Shown here piece by piece: positions 1-9,410 of a stretch of 64,000 bases of DNA; the first letter of the stretch is position 1; every line of letters begins with the position of its first letter. The stretch is from Methanoregula formicica SMSP. Lineage in GTDB: Archaea; Halobacteriota; Methanomicrobia; Methanomicrobiales; Methanospirillaceae. The stretch spans positions 868,001 to 932,000 of the forward strand of contig NC_019943.1 of NCBI RefSeq assembly GCF_000327485.1, read 5' to 3'. Under the pieces are notes generated by a model. It was not told the DNA's origin. It made no database searches and worked only from the letters and a program-made list of their open reading frames with translations. The translations under genes and the position numbers were made by a program.

Positions 1-2
1 AC

Positions 3-497
3 GATCATGAGACGGCAGTGTCACCGGTTGTTGGCGTTATGCTGATGCTCTCGGTTACCGTTCTGATTGCGGCTATCGTGAGCACCTATGCGGGCGGTTT
101 CACTGGTGGCGCGGAGAAGAGTCCCCAGAGTTCGGTCAAGGCGAACCCAAACCTGCTCCAGCACCGGATCTATTTCGAGCACAATGGCGGCGACCCGTTC
201 ATGCTCAGCTCTGTCCAGGTAGTTCTGCGCGAGCATGACAACAAAACCGCGCTCTCCCTCATCGATGCAAAGAGCAGTCGTGTCCAGAATTTCACGGAAG
301 TGGGTATTGAGGCTCTGAACAGCGATACCACCATCCAGGCCGGTGATACCTTCTATATCGAGAGTGTTGACTGGAAAGCGGGTGAGGTGTGGATGAAATT
401 CGGGAACCTGGATCTGTCCCCGGATCAAAAAATTACCTGGCTTCTTGTCGACAAAGGGACGGGAAAGACTATCTCGACCGGGTCGTTCTACCTGTAA
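3..497 (+). CDS. archaeal type IV pilin, 5' end cut by window edge
   Basis: Secreted pilin subunit of the archaeal type IV pilin N-terminal family (Pilin_N, formerly DUF1628). The visible reading frame opens D-H-E-T-A-V-S-P-V-V-G-V-M-L-M-L and continues into one hydrophobic helix ending at AGG, the class III signal-like segment used both for prepilin peptidase processing and for filament packing. The rest is a polar beta-rich domain of about 130 residues. No start codon lies in the window: the GTG at 18 is an internal Val, because the four other pilins here carry a short charged leader before the same AVSPVVGVMLML block. The start is therefore upstream of base 1. It stands alone here, with no assembly gene within 25 kb. 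Confidence 0.85.
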   Translation, partial: DHETAVSPVVGVMLMLSVTVLIAAIVSTYAGGFTGGAEKSPQSSVKANPNLLQHRIYFEHNGGDPFMLSSVQVVLREHDNKTALSLIDAKSSRVQNFTEVGIEALNSDTTIQAGDTFYIESVDWKAGEVWMKFGNLDLSPDQKITWLLVDKGTGKTISTGSFYL

Positions 498-609
498 TCC
501 TTCACTGGTTCTGTAATCGGATTCCTACATTTTCTCTGGTTTTGCTGGATTGAGTCAGATTGCCTCTTAGCATGTTCTGTCTGACAGGCATCCGTTAATG
601 GACATATAA

Positions 610-675
610 ATATGGAAAAATCTCACAAAAAAATAATGTTTTTATAAAAATTATTATTACGATTATTTTCCATAT
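610..675. promoter_or_regulatory. AT-rich promoter region flanked by 10-bp inverted repeat
   Basis: ATATGGAAAA (610-619) and its exact reverse complement TTTTCCATAT (666-675) bracket an AT-rich stretch containing TTTTTATAAAAA, a plausible TATA element. The right arm overlaps the first possible ATG (674) of the next gene. Either an operator or a stem that could mask the start; function not known. Confidence 0.4.
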
Positions 676-694
676 GGTTGGTTTGGGGAGTATC

Positions 695-1003
695 ATGCGA
701 TATCAGAGGAAGTTACCTCCGGATCAACGGGATTGGTTGGGTCGTCTAAAAAATCAACGCATTTCAGCCAGTACAGTTGCTTTTATCCAGGGTATTCTGA
801 TTTTGGTTGGGATGCTATATCTGGCATATATCACACCCGGAATCGTGGAATCCCTGATGCGATCCATTCTTGGTGATAATTCGGCGTTTCTGCAGGGCAA
901 TCTCTATAACAACACCAGTACCAGATTCCAGATTAACGGGCTGACTTACGATACAAAAGAATTAGTCATTCAATTTTTCCAGACGGGGAGAGTTCCTGTT
1001 TGA
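695..1003 (+). CDS. small single-pass membrane protein, unknown function
   Basis: A 102-residue protein of unrecognised family. Residues about 1-25 are basic (MRYQRK...LGRLKNQR), followed by one hydrophobic segment at about 27-50, then a polar tail that is probably extracellular and carries N-linked glycosylation sequons (NNTS). The start at 695 is preferred because GGGGAG lies 4 bases upstream; an in-frame ATG at 674 would add seven residues but has no ribosome binding site. It is monocistronic and followed by a clear hairpin terminator. The leader is not of pilin type, so it is not simply another pilin. The gene call is good; function unknown. Confidence 0.6.
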   Translation: MRYQRKLPPDQRDWLGRLKNQRISASTVAFIQGILILVGMLYLAYITPGIVESLMRSILGDNSAFLQGNLYNNTSTRFQINGLTYDTKELVIQFFQTGRVPV

Positions 1004-1013
1004 AATACCTGCT

Positions 1014-1039
1014 CATGCATTGATGCATGGCCATTTTTT
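1014..1039 (+). terminator. hairpin plus T-run terminator
   Basis: CATGCAT-TG-ATGCATG is a perfect 7-bp stem, followed by GGCCA and six T residues (1034-1039), just after the small membrane protein gene. Confidence 0.65.
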
Positions 1040-1091
1040 AAACCGTCATGTGAAAAAACGAGGTGCCGCTGCCCCACTATCTGCCGGATGG

Positions 1092-1868
1092 TTAATTGGA
1101 TGCCCTTGCCCGGAATGGTACCAGGAATTTCCCCTGCTCGTTCTCGACAACAAATGCATCCACGCCGTATACCTTCCGGATGCACTCCGGGGTCAGGATC
1201 TCCTGCGGTTTACCGTAACCGGCCATCTTTCCCCCGTGCAGTACGACAACGGTGTCTGCATAACGGTATGCAAGGTTGAGGTCGTGGACAGCGATGATCA
1301 TACCGGCCCCGCGTTCCCACGTGATCTCCCGCATGGTCTCCATCACTTCGATCTGGTACCGGATGTCCAGTGCACTGGTTGGTTCGTCGAAGAGGAAGAG
1401 CTTCGGATCCTGGGCAAGCGCCCGGGCAATGAAGACCTTCTGGCGCTCTCCCCCCGAAAGCTGGTCCATGTAATTCCCTGCCATGTGTTCCATCTCCAGT
1501 GCTTCAAGCGAGTGCTGGACCCGGGAGAGTTCCTCGTCTGAGACCGACCACTTGATGTGCTGGCGCCGGCCAAGGAGGACGGTCTCGAAAACCGTGGAGT
1601 ACAAGGTGTAGGTGAAATGCTGGGGGACATACCCGATGCATTTTGCCAGATCAATGGGATCGAGCTGGCGAGTATCCGTCCTGTCGATACTGATGGTTCC
1701 CGAGCTCTGGCCATGCACTCCCGCAACAGCTTTGATGAGTGTTGACTTGCCTGAACCGTTCGGGCCTACCAGTGCAACGATCTCTGCTTTGCCAAGGGAG
1801 AACGAGATGTCATCCAGCACCCGTTTTTCACCATACTCCTTACAGATCTTCTCCAAGGCCACTTCCAT
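1092..1868 (-). CDS. ABC transporter ATPase, BtuD/FecE type
   Basis: ATP-binding subunit of a metal-chelate importer (FecE/BtuD/FhuC family, 258 residues, normal length). Walker A is GPNGSGKS at residues 35-42, the signature LSGGERQK is near 139, and a Walker B with LFLFDEPTSALD follows. It would energise the FecCD-type permease directly upstream, 12 bases away. The operon reads ChlI-type ATPase, ChlI-ChlD ATPase, permease, this gene. No binding protein is in the operon; the nearest is the lipoprotein at 8076-9161. Substrate inferred only as a corrinoid, tetrapyrrole or metal chelate. Confidence 0.9.
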   Translation of the reverse strand: MEVALEKICKEYGEKRVLDDISFSLGKAEIVALVGPNGSGKSTLIKAVAGVHGQSSGTISIDRTDTRQLDPIDLAKCIGYVPQHFTYTLYSTVFETVLLGRRQHIKWSVSDEELSRVQHSLEALEMEHMAGNYMDQLSGGERQKVFIARALAQDPKLFLFDEPTSALDIRYQIEVMETMREITWERGAGMIIAVHDLNLAYRYADTVVVLHGGKMAGYGKPQEILTPECIRKVYGVDAFVVENEQGKFLVPFRARASN

Positions 1869-1880
1869 CCTTCACACCCC

Positions 1881-3056
1881 CTAGTATAATCCCCTACCTT
1901 TTCCCCGCATGATCAGGAACAGGAAGAAGACGCCCCCGATTGCGTACATGATGATCCCGACCGGGATCTCGACCGGGCTCATGATTGTCCGTGCAACGGT
2001 ATCGGAAAGAAGCAGGATCGCTGCGCCCATCAGGCCGGCGCAGGGAATGAGGTACCGGTGGTCGCTGCCTATGATCATCCGGCAGATATGCGGCCCCATG
2101 AGGCCGACAAAGCCGATGATGCCGGTGAAGGCAAGGCAGCAGGATGCAGCAAAGGTAGATATCATCAGTCCTGAAAGGCGGAGGCGTTCGACATTGATCC
2201 CGAGATTCTTCGCCACGTCGTCCCCCGCCGAGAGTGCGTTCAAGTCCCATGCCCTGCGTTCGAGCAGGAAGAAGCAGATGATAACGAGAGGGATGAGGAG
2301 GAGGACGGCGTTCCAGCTTGCCCCCCACATGCCGCCCATAAGCCAGACCATCAGTTCCCGGAGCTTCTCGTTGTTGGTGATGTATTTCAGCGCCATGACA
2401 CCGGCGGTGAAGAGATATCCTATGACGACTCCGGCAAGGATAAGAGTGGACTGCGTTGTTCCCCGCGACCGCGAGATCCCGTATACAAGGAGCATCGAGA
2501 GCCAGCCGAAGATGAAGGCGAAGACCACGATCCACATGTCGTAACTGAGCAGGAAGTATGAGACCAGGATCCCGGGCCCGAGTACGATGGCAAGCGCAGC
2601 GCCGAACGATGCTGCGGAGGAGAGTCCGAGCGTGAACGGGCTGACAAGCGGGTTCCGGAGCAGGCCCTGCATGACAGCGCCTGCCCCCGCAAGGCTAATC
2701 CCGGTCAGGATAGCGAGGAAGATCCGGGGCAGCCGGAATCCGACCACGATCAGTTCTGCCTGCGGGTTTGAGGGTGCCGGGATCGTGAACGGGATTGTGT
2801 CGTACCATGCGGCTACCGACGGGAGGTACGTGTGCAGGAGGTTCTGGACTGATACTGCACAGGAATGGCCTATCGCAAGGATGGTGTCCTGCGGGGTGAT
2901 GGAGACGGTGCCGATCCCCGCAGACAGGATGGCGGCAACCATCACGAAGATCGAGAGCCCGGTGATGAGGGTGATGCGCCGGGTGCTGCCTGCTTTGTAC
3001 AGGGTATGGACGGATACGTTTACCGGATCTTTATCCTGCGTTGCCTCTGTCATCAA
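1881..3056 (-). CDS. ABC transporter permease, BtuC/FecCD type
   Basis: A 391-residue polytopic permease of the FecCD family with about ten membrane segments, starting with a roughly 30-residue cytoplasmic leader. It carries the family blocks GFRLPRI, NPLVSPFTLGLSSAASFGAAL, GIIGFVGLMGPHICRM and DTVARTI. Two copies form the import channel for an iron-siderophore, cobalamin or similar chelate. A loop of about 30 residues between segments 1 and 2 (PSVAAWYDTIPFTIPAPSNP) is longer than in the permease at 50944-52014. It follows the ChlI-ChlD gene by 56 bases and precedes its ATPase by 12, so this transporter is genetically tied to the chelatase genes. Confidence 0.92.
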   Translation of the reverse strand: MMTEATQDKDPVNVSVHTLYKAGSTRRITLITGLSIFVMVAAILSAGIGTVSITPQDTILAIGHSCAVSVQNLLHTYLPSVAAWYDTIPFTIPAPSNPQAELIVVGFRLPRIFLAILTGISLAGAGAVMQGLLRNPLVSPFTLGLSSAASFGAALAIVLGPGILVSYFLLSYDMWIVVFAFIFGWLSMLLVYGISRSRGTTQSTLILAGVVIGYLFTAGVMALKYITNNEKLRELMVWLMGGMWGASWNAVLLLIPLVIICFFLLERRAWDLNALSAGDDVAKNLGINVERLRLSGLMISTFAASCCLAFTGIIGFVGLMGPHICRMIIGSDHRYLIPCAGLMGAAILLLSDTVARTIMSPVEIPVGIIMYAIGGVFFLFLIMRGKGRGLY

Positions 3057-3112
3057 CCCGCCCTGCTGCCTGTTGTTTTCTTTCTTTCAGGGATGCCGGG
3101 GGCCCTGCACAT

Positions 3113-5062
3113 TTACATCCCTATTCCTTTCACCACATCGGCGATCTGGTCTGCCTGCAGGTCTTCCAGTTTCAGGTATTTTGCCCCCATCTCCTGCGAC
3201 AGGGTCTGCGCGAGCCCGAAGGCGATATACCCCTTCTCCGAATCGATGACGAGCGAGGAGATCCCTGCATCCTTTATGCGGGCAGCAACCTCGTTTGCAT
3301 CGTCCAGCGGCGAACCGGATCCCCGGCTCACGTTCGCCTTCCCGTCAGAGATGAGGATAAGCCGGGGAATGGTGTGCCGGTTGATCATCTTCTCGCGCTG
3401 GAGCACTTCGAAGGCTTTCGAGAGCCCGTGGGCGAGCGGGGTCTTTCCCCCGACCGGGAGCTGCTGCATATACTTCCGGGCCAGCTCCACGCTGGATGTC
3501 GGGGGAAGGAGGACTTCAGCGGTCTTTCCCCGGAATACCACAAGGCCGACGCGGTCGCGTTTCTGGTAGGCATCGATGAGGAGCGAGAGGATGGCACCCT
3601 TGACCGCAGTCATCCGCTGCTGGGCGCCCATGCTCCCACTGGCATCGACGACGAAGAGGACGGTGTTCCCCATCTTCCGTTCGCGGACTTTTTCCCTCAA
3701 ATCCGAGGATTCGATTTTAACTGCAAGCGGCCCTTTCCTGTCTTTCTGGTGGGGGGCTGCCGCCCGGATCGTGGCGTCCAGCGCAATGTCCGGTCCTATG
3801 GTCTCGGGAATCCGGCTCCGGACATATTTCCCATCCCGGGACTCGGTCACGCTCCTCCTGCCGCTCCCATCCCGCTTGAATGAATCGATCCGCCGCGGCG
3901 TGGCCAGCGGCTTCTGGTTGACTTTGAACGGCTGCCCTTCGGCGAACTGTGTTGTCGTCGATCCGTCCGGTGTCGTGTTCTCCTTTGGCTTCTGGTTCTC
4001 GGGGTTCTGCTGCTGCTGTTCGGGCTGCTTCTTTTCCTGTTGGGACTTCTCTATGGACTGCTCCACCTTCTCCTTGTCCATCTGCTGGTCGGAGAATGGC
4101 TGCCTGCGCATGCGGTGGGAGAGGACGAGTTCGGCTGCCTCGCGGACATCCTCTTCCGTTACTTCTTTTCTGCCGTTGAATGCCGCGATGGTTGCGGCGG
4201 TCTTCAGCATCACGATATCTGCCCGGTGGCCGTCGACTGCCATGTCGATGCAGATCTGTGCGATCATGGCGAGCATCTCTTCGGATACAGAGACCTCCGG
4301 CAGCAGTTCTTTTGCTCGTACAATGCGCTCTCTCAGACCCTGTTCTTCCTCCTGCCATGATTCGATGAATGTGCCAGGAGCCTGTTCGTACGCCTGTCTC
4401 CGGCGCACGACCTCAACCCGCGTATCGGCATCATCAATCCCGACGATATCCACGCAGAGCCCGAAACGGTCGAGGAGCTGGGGCCGGAGTTCGCCCTCTT
4501 CCGGGTTCATCGTTCCGATCAGGATGAATTCCGAGGGATGGACATAGGAGACTCCTTCGCGCTCGATAATGTTCATCCCCATTGCAGCAGCGTCGAGGAG
4601 GACGTCCACGATATGATCGTTGAGGAGGTTCACTTCATCCACGTACAGGATGTTCCGGTGTGCTTTCGCCAGTACGCCGGGCTCGAACTTCCGCTCACCT
4701 TTCTTGAGGGCATACTCGATATCCAGACTGCCGACCACTTTATCTTCGGTGGCGCTGATCGGAAGTTCGATAACTTTCATGCGGGTGGTCTTCACCGTGA
4801 GTGTGGATACGCGTTCCCAGCATTCAGGACAAAGTCTTTTGGAATCTGATGGATCACACCCGCAAGTACACCCATCAACCACCTGCTTATCCGGGAGGAG
4901 GCGGGCAAGGGCCCGGGCTGCCGTGGATTTTGCGGTCCCCTTCTCTCCCTTGATCAGGACTCCCCCGATACGGGGGTTGATTGCATTCAGGAGCAGCGCC
5001 TTCTTCATCTGCTCCTGGCCGACGATGGCGGAGAACGGGTATATATCGTCGAAATGGTGCAT
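3113..5062 (-). CDS. ChlI-ChlD fusion chelatase subunit (AAA+ plus VWA)
   Basis: A 649-residue motor subunit of the Mg/Co-chelatase type. The N-terminal AAA+ domain (about 1-335) has Walker [10 protein letters not shown] at 39-47, a Walker [11 protein letters not shown] near 137 and a conserved [20 protein letters not shown] block. A Gln/Pro/Lys-rich linker runs about 340-385. The C-terminal von Willebrand A domain (about 463-649) has the MIDAS sequence DASGSMG. In the family these proteins drive metal insertion by a large CobN/ChlH subunit, and a CobN lies at 11197-15006. A cysteine cluster at about 64-85 (CTCGC...CPEC) may bind a metal. It lies downstream of a paralogue that shares almost the whole AAA+ part. 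The natural tetrapyrrole is unknown: methanogens make cobamides by the early-cobalt route, which does not need CobN. Confidence 0.9.
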   Translation of the reverse strand: MHHFDDIYPFSAIVGQEQMKKALLLNAINPRIGGVLIKGEKGTAKSTAARALARLLPDKQVVDGCTCGCDPSDSKRLCPECWERVSTLTVKTTRMKVIELPISATEDKVVGSLDIEYALKKGERKFEPGVLAKAHRNILYVDEVNLLNDHIVDVLLDAAAMGMNIIEREGVSYVHPSEFILIGTMNPEEGELRPQLLDRFGLCVDIVGIDDADTRVEVVRRRQAYEQAPGTFIESWQEEEQGLRERIVRAKELLPEVSVSEEMLAMIAQICIDMAVDGHRADIVMLKTAATIAAFNGRKEVTEEDVREAAELVLSHRMRRQPFSDQQMDKEKVEQSIEKSQQEKKQPEQQQQNPENQKPKENTTPDGSTTTQFAEGQPFKVNQKPLATPRRIDSFKRDGSGRRSVTESRDGKYVRSRIPETIGPDIALDATIRAAAPHQKDRKGPLAVKIESSDLREKVRERKMGNTVLFVVDASGSMGAQQRMTAVKGAILSLLIDAYQKRDRVGLVVFRGKTAEVLLPPTSSVELARKYMQQLPVGGKTPLAHGLSKAFEVLQREKMINRHTIPRLILISDGKANVSRGSGSPLDDANEVAARIKDAGISSLVIDSEKGYIAFGLAQTLSQEMGAKYLKLEDLQADQIADVVKGIGM

Positions 5063-5098
5063 TCGTGTACCTTGCTGGTTGAATTGCGAGACCGTCGC

Positions 5099-6172
5099 TC
5101 AGTGCCGGTGGGTGTGCTGCTGTGCGGCTGCGACGCCGGCTTTCTGCCCCTGGGTCTTCTGGATGGATTGCTCCATCTTTCCCGTATCCATCTTCTGTTC
5201 TGAGAACGGCCTCCGGCGCATGCGGTGAGAGAGCACCAGTGCTGCCGCTTCCCGGATATCTTCATCAATCACGGCGTTCCTGCCGTTATATGCTGCAATG
5301 GTTGCCGCGGTCTTCATCATCGTAATGTCGGCACGGTGACCGTCCACGGCCATGTCGATACAGATCTGGGCGATCATCTTCAGCATGTCATCGGATACAG
5401 AAACCTGCGGGAGCAGTGCCTGTGCCCGGACAATTTTTTCCCGCATTTCCTGTTCCTGCGATTCATATATGCGGGAGAATTCATCCGGTGTATCCTCGTA
5501 TTTCTGTCTCCTGCGAATCACTTCAACGCGTGTCTCTGCATCGTGGATCCCTTCGATATCCACGCAAAGCCCGAACCTGTCGAGGAGCTGGGGCCGGAGT
5601 TCTCCCTCCTCCGGGTTCATCGTCCCGATCAGGATGAACGCGGCCGGGTGGACGTAGGATACTCCTTCGCGCTCGATGAAGTTCATTCCCATGGCCGCGG
5701 CATCCAGCAGGACATCGACGATATGGTCGTTCAGGAGATTGACTTCATCCACGTACAGGATGTTCCGGTGCGCCTGGGCAAGGATACCGGGCTCGAACTT
5801 CTTCTCGCCTTTCTTCAGTGCGTGTTCGATATCCAGGCTTCCCACGACCTTGTCTTCCGTGGCACTGATAGGGAGTTCAACAACCCGCATAGGAGCTTTC
5901 GTGACCTTCAGGTTCCCGGCATGCGCCTGACAGTCAAGGCAGAGTCCTTTCGAGTCCGCAGGGTCACACCCGAAGATGCACCCGTCAACAACCTGCCGGT
6001 CCGGGAGGAGGCGGGCAAGGGCCCGGGCTGCCGTGGATTTTGCCGTCCCCTTCTCTCCCTTGATGAGGACGCCCCCGATACGGGGATTGATCGCATTGAG
6101 AAGGAGGGCTTTCTTCATCTGTTCCTGGCCGACGATGGCGGTGAACGGGTAGATGTCGTTGAAGTGGTGCAT
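5099..6172 (-). CDS. ChlI-type AAA+ chelatase ATPase
   Basis: A 357-residue AAA+ ATPase, a paralogue of the N-terminal half of the next gene and very similar to it from MHHF to the RPFS motif near 325. Walker A is GEKGTAKST at 39-47. It stops just inside the linker and ends in a short His-containing tail (AQQHTHRH), so it has no VWA domain, matching a stand-alone ChlI/BchI subunit. The first cysteine pair of the neighbour's cluster is altered here (CIFGC instead of CTCGC). First gene of the operon that continues to the BtuCD-type transporter, 36 bases from the next gene. Either a functional ChlI partner or a partial tandem duplicate; the intact ATPase motifs favour function. Confidence 0.88.
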   Translation of the reverse strand: MHHFNDIYPFTAIVGQEQMKKALLLNAINPRIGGVLIKGEKGTAKSTAARALARLLPDRQVVDGCIFGCDPADSKGLCLDCQAHAGNLKVTKAPMRVVELPISATEDKVVGSLDIEHALKKGEKKFEPGILAQAHRNILYVDEVNLLNDHIVDVLLDAAAMGMNFIEREGVSYVHPAAFILIGTMNPEEGELRPQLLDRFGLCVDIEGIHDAETRVEVIRRRQKYEDTPDEFSRIYESQEQEMREKIVRAQALLPQVSVSDDMLKMIAQICIDMAVDGHRADITMMKTAATIAAYNGRNAVIDEDIREAAALVLSHRMRRRPFSEQKMDTGKMEQSIQKTQGQKAGVAAAQQHTHRH

Positions 6173-6400
6173 ATGGGGGCTCCGTAATCTGGCGTAGTGT
6201 CAGGACATTTATACTAAAAATTTCTGATACGCATTATCTGTTAGATCAATTAAAGATATTTTAGCATTTAGTGTTACCTATTTTGTTTTCATAGTACTCA
6301 ATCTAACGAATAAATATAATTTTAACATCGGGAGAGAAAAGATCTCACCATCAATGAAGGTGAAATTTTAAACCGGCGCTTGACAGGGGTGTAAATCAAA
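6173..6400. promoter_or_regulatory. divergent promoter region
   Basis: AT-rich spacer between the chelatase operon (minus) and the ABC-2 operon (plus). It contains TTTATACTA (about 6209-6217), AATAAATATAATTTTAAC (about 6310-6326) and a 7-bp inverted pair GTTAGAT (6240-6246) / ATCTAAC (6301-6307). The last could be a shared operator; this is not demonstrated. Confidence 0.45.
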
Positions 6401-7357
6401 TTGAACTTAATTGAGACATATAACCTGACAAAATATTATGGCGATCTCTGTGCTGTGGATCACCTTACGTTGTCCGTGAACAATGAGATCTTCGCGCTCC
6501 TCGGGCCAAACGGTTCCGGTAAAACAACGACTGTGCTGATGCTGACGACGCTGCTTGGCCCCAGCGAAGGACGGGCAGAGGTCTGCGGGTTCGATATCCT
6601 GAAGGAAGGTGAGCAGGTGCGGAAATCCCTTAGTTATGTTCCGCAGGATATGGCCGTTGATATCAAACTGACCGGGCGGGAAAATGTCCGGTTCTTTGCC
6701 GATTTGTACGGCGTCCCGGATGCAGGAAACCGTGTTGACGAAGTTCTTGCTGTCATGGAGCTGACTGACCGGGCAGACGATCTCATCAGGACATATTCCG
6801 GGGGGATGCGGCGGAGGCTGGAGCTTGCCCAGGCGCTTGTCCATGAACCCAAGGTCCTGTTCCTTGACGAGCCCACTATAGGGCTCGATGTTGCCGCCCG
6901 GAAGAAGATCTGGGAGCATATCCAGACTCTGCGAAAGAAAGGGATGACAATCTTCGTCACCACGCATTATATGGACGAGGCGGACCAATTCTGCGACCGG
7001 GTCGGCATCATCAGTAAAGGCCGGATCGCTGCCCTTGGTGCGCCTAAGGAACTCAAGGCACGGCTGATGAAGGATGTCATCACTGCCAAAGTCGAAGGGA
7101 CATTTGTTCCCCCGGAGCTGGAGGGGATTGTTTATCTCGGCAGCAATAATGACGAGGTCTCCTTCACCGCCGAGAATGGGCAGGAAGCGCTCCCAGCTCT
7201 TGCAGATGCTCTTGGAAAATCCGGGGGGGTCGTCCGATCGATGTCGTTGCGGGAACCTACGCTCGATGACGTATTTATTCAGGCTGTCGGGCAGCAGGAA
7301 GAGTCCCACGGTTTTGACTATAACAAGTTCAGGATAATGCTGCGGAGGAGAAAATGA
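6401..7357 (+). CDS. ABC-2 type transporter ATPase (DrrA-like)
   Basis: ATP-binding protein of 318 residues, with Walker A GPNGSGKTT from residue 35, signature YSGGMRRRLELAQ, Walker B VLFLDEPTIGLD and a C-terminal regulatory tail typical of DrrA/NodI-type ATPases. It begins at a TTG codon (6401), the only in-frame start that keeps the strand before Walker A, with AGGGGTG just upstream. Its stop overlaps the ATG of the ABC-2 permease by 4 bases, and that permease likewise overlaps a substrate-binding lipoprotein, so the three are one transcription unit divergent from the chelatase operon. ABC-2 systems normally export; the third gene makes the direction of transport uncertain. Confidence 0.9.
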   Translation: MNLIETYNLTKYYGDLCAVDHLTLSVNNEIFALLGPNGSGKTTTVLMLTTLLGPSEGRAEVCGFDILKEGEQVRKSLSYVPQDMAVDIKLTGRENVRFFADLYGVPDAGNRVDEVLAVMELTDRADDLIRTYSGGMRRRLELAQALVHEPKVLFLDEPTIGLDVAARKKIWEHIQTLRKKGMTIFVTTHYMDEADQFCDRVGIISKGRIAALGAPKELKARLMKDVITAKVEGTFVPPELEGIVYLGSNNDEVSFTAENGQEALPALADALGKSGGVVRSMSLREPTLDDVFIQAVGQQEESHGFDYNKFRIMLRRRK

Positions 7358-8079
7358 ACGGCACTGTCACCTATATGAAACGCGATTTTGTCAAATGGGG
7401 CCGGGGGAAAGTTGCCGTCATATCTGCGCTGATCATGCCGGCTGCCTGGCTTGTTTTTGTAGGGCTGGCCCTGCCGGTGAAGTTTACCGGGAATTATCTC
7501 GATTTCATCGTGCCGGGGATCCTTGTCATGACCATGCTCTCGGCAGGGCTCTCCGGGGGGGCGCTCCTGATGTTTGACAAGATCCTCGGTTTCCTCAATA
7601 AGTTCCTTGCCCTCCCGACCCCCCGGAGCAGCATCCTTGTCGGTAAGATCCTCTTCATCACTGGCCGAGGACTGATCCAGGCAACCATCATTCTCGCCAT
7701 AGCGTTTCTCATCGGAGCAACCCTGATGAATCCCGTTCAATACTGCCTCACGTACTTCATCCTCTTCCTTTTCGGTGTCATGATCTCGGCATTTGCAACA
7801 ACTATTGCATTATACCTCGAAGATCACGATTCATATTCAGCCTTCAACACGATGATCTCGATGCCACTCTTTTTCACGTCAAGTGCCCTGATGCCCTACA
7901 ATGTGATGCCGGCGTGGCTTGCAACCATCGCCCATCTCAACCCGCTCAGTTATGCTATCGATGCAGTGCGGGATGTGACTGCGGGCGGATTCCCTGTGAT
8001 TCCCATTCTGATTCTCTTCGTTCTGACAGCCATCCTTCTTGCAGCCTGCGTGCAGGTCTTCCGGAGAGTGACGATATGA
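7354..8079 (+). CDS. ABC-2 type permease (DrrB-like)
   Basis: A 241-residue membrane protein with six predicted helices and the ABC-2 family arrangement: a cytoplasmic N terminus, then blocks such as FIVPGILVMTMLSAGLSGGALL, a central LPTPRSSILVGK loop, and the LNPLSYAIDAVRDVTAGG motif before the last helix. It overlaps the ATPase gene by 4 bases at its start and the lipoprotein gene by 4 bases at its end (ATGA at 8076). Members of the family export drugs, lipids or glycans. The substrate here is unknown, though the coupling to a metal-chelate binding lipoprotein and the flanking chelatase genes suggest a metal-tetrapyrrole or chelator. Confidence 0.88.
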   Translation: MNGTVTYMKRDFVKWGRGKVAVISALIMPAAWLVFVGLALPVKFTGNYLDFIVPGILVMTMLSAGLSGGALLMFDKILGFLNKFLALPTPRSSILVGKILFITGRGLIQATIILAIAFLIGATLMNPVQYCLTYFILFLFGVMISAFATTIALYLEDHDSYSAFNTMISMPLFFTSSALMPYNVMPAWLATIAHLNPLSYAIDAVRDVTAGGFPVIPILILFVLTAILLAACVQVFRRVTI

Positions 8080-9161
8080 GCGTAACTCGTTCGACCCTCT
8101 TTGCCTTGATAAGTGTCGTATTTCTTATTCTGGCGGCAGGATGTACTGGACCAGAAAAGGTGCAGCCGACAAGCCCTTCTCCATCGGTGGAGCCGGTTGC
8201 TGTTGGCGTTTCAAGCCAGATCACCGGGGCCTGCACGCCTGTCACGATCACCCAGACGGACGGTACAGAGATAACCCTTCCATGTCACCCTGAGCGGATC
8301 ATCGTTACCAACAGCAATGCCGCCGAAATGATGATCGCGATCGGGGCCGGGGATAAGATTCTGGGTGTCACCCAGTCCACGACCAATGTTTCGTATATCA
8401 TGGAGAAGATCCCTCAAGCGGAGAACATCGGGGACTGGCAGATCCCCAATGTCGAGAAGATCCTGGCCCTCCACCCGGACGTGGTGATCGCGTACGCGAG
8501 CTCGAAACCCAAGAATACAGACCAGCTCGCCGCGGCAAATATCACGCTGGTGTATCTTGACTGCTTCCGACTCCCGACGCTTGCGCACGATGCCCGTGCC
8601 CTTGGGACGCTGACCGGGCACAAGAATGAGGCAGAAGTGTACGCCCGGCTCGTTGAGGATACGGTGGCGGATGTGACCGCCAAGGTCAAAACGATCCCGG
8701 AGAATTCGTACCCGGCCGTGTACTCGGAGTCGTATACGGATTATATGGCAGCTGGCCCGGGGTCCGGCTCGGATGAGCTTCTTTCGCTTGCCGGGGGGAA
8801 GAACATTGCTGAGGACGTGGCCGCGTCATCCATGAAAATCAGTACCGAATGGGTGGTTGCACGCCAGCCCACGTACATCTTCAAGGTGATCTCTTCCGGC
8901 AACTCAAAACCATTCCCGGAGATCCATGCAGCGCTCGTAAACCGGACCGGGTGGGATACGATTCCGGCCGTGAAGAACGACCGGGTCTATCTCTTTGCAA
9001 ACGATGTCCAGTACGGCCCGCGGGCGTACATCGGGCTCGTATACACGGCGCAGCTTCTCCACCCGGACGATTTCCGTGAGCTGCACCCGCGTGCGATGCT
9101 GGATGAGTACGCTCTGCGCTATGTCTCCGGTACGAACCGGACCGGGATGGTCTATCCATGA
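8076..9161 (+). CDS. metal-chelate substrate-binding lipoprotein (BtuF/FepB family)
   Basis: Periplasmic-binding-protein-like domain 2 family (361 residues). The signal peptide ends in a lipobox (LAAGC, Cys at about 25), so it is membrane anchored. The mature part has the family blocks PERIIVTNSNAAEMMIAIGAGDKILG, VEKILALHPDVVIAY and a C-terminal YTAQLLHPDDF helix. The ATG at 8076 sits in an ATGA overlap with the permease stop; longer in-frame starts upstream lie inside the permease gene and would bury the signal peptide. It resembles the four tandem binding proteins at 21-25 kb, sharing the xYSExxxDYMA pattern. Being the last gene of an ABC-2 operon is unusual; it may instead serve the BtuCD pair at 1092-3056. 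Confidence 0.88.
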   Translation: MSVTRSTLFALISVVFLILAAGCTGPEKVQPTSPSPSVEPVAVGVSSQITGACTPVTITQTDGTEITLPCHPERIIVTNSNAAEMMIAIGAGDKILGVTQSTTNVSYIMEKIPQAENIGDWQIPNVEKILALHPDVVIAYASSKPKNTDQLAAANITLVYLDCFRLPTLAHDARALGTLTGHKNEAEVYARLVEDTVADVTAKVKTIPENSYPAVYSESYTDYMAAGPGSGSDELLSLAGGKNIAEDVAASSMKISTEWVVARQPTYIFKVISSGNSKPFPEIHAALVNRTGWDTIPAVKNDRVYLFANDVQYGPRAYIGLVYTAQLLHPDDFRELHPRAMLDEYALRYVSGTNRTGMVYP

Positions 9162-9410
9162 CCAGTGCCTGAGTTCTGCCCGATGAAGTTCTCGCAATGT
9201 ATAGTACTGTCTGTGGTTTGATACATGATCCTTCTGGAGCTTGAAAGACGGTAATAATTGAAGCAGCATTTGCTTATGTTTTGCTACCGTAATCATCAAC
9301 GCAGTCAGAAGATATTGAAAACCGGCAGCGGCCGAAAAAGAAATCACTCGATATTACCACAGGCCGCACTCTGGTCTCAATAAATATACTTCCGGTTCAT
9401 CGGCGATCCA

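Noticed and set aside
3576-4547. 323-codon plus-strand frame opposite the ChlI-ChlD gene
   Set aside because: Ser/Cys-rich shadow; the minus-strand product has all AAA+ and VWA motifs.
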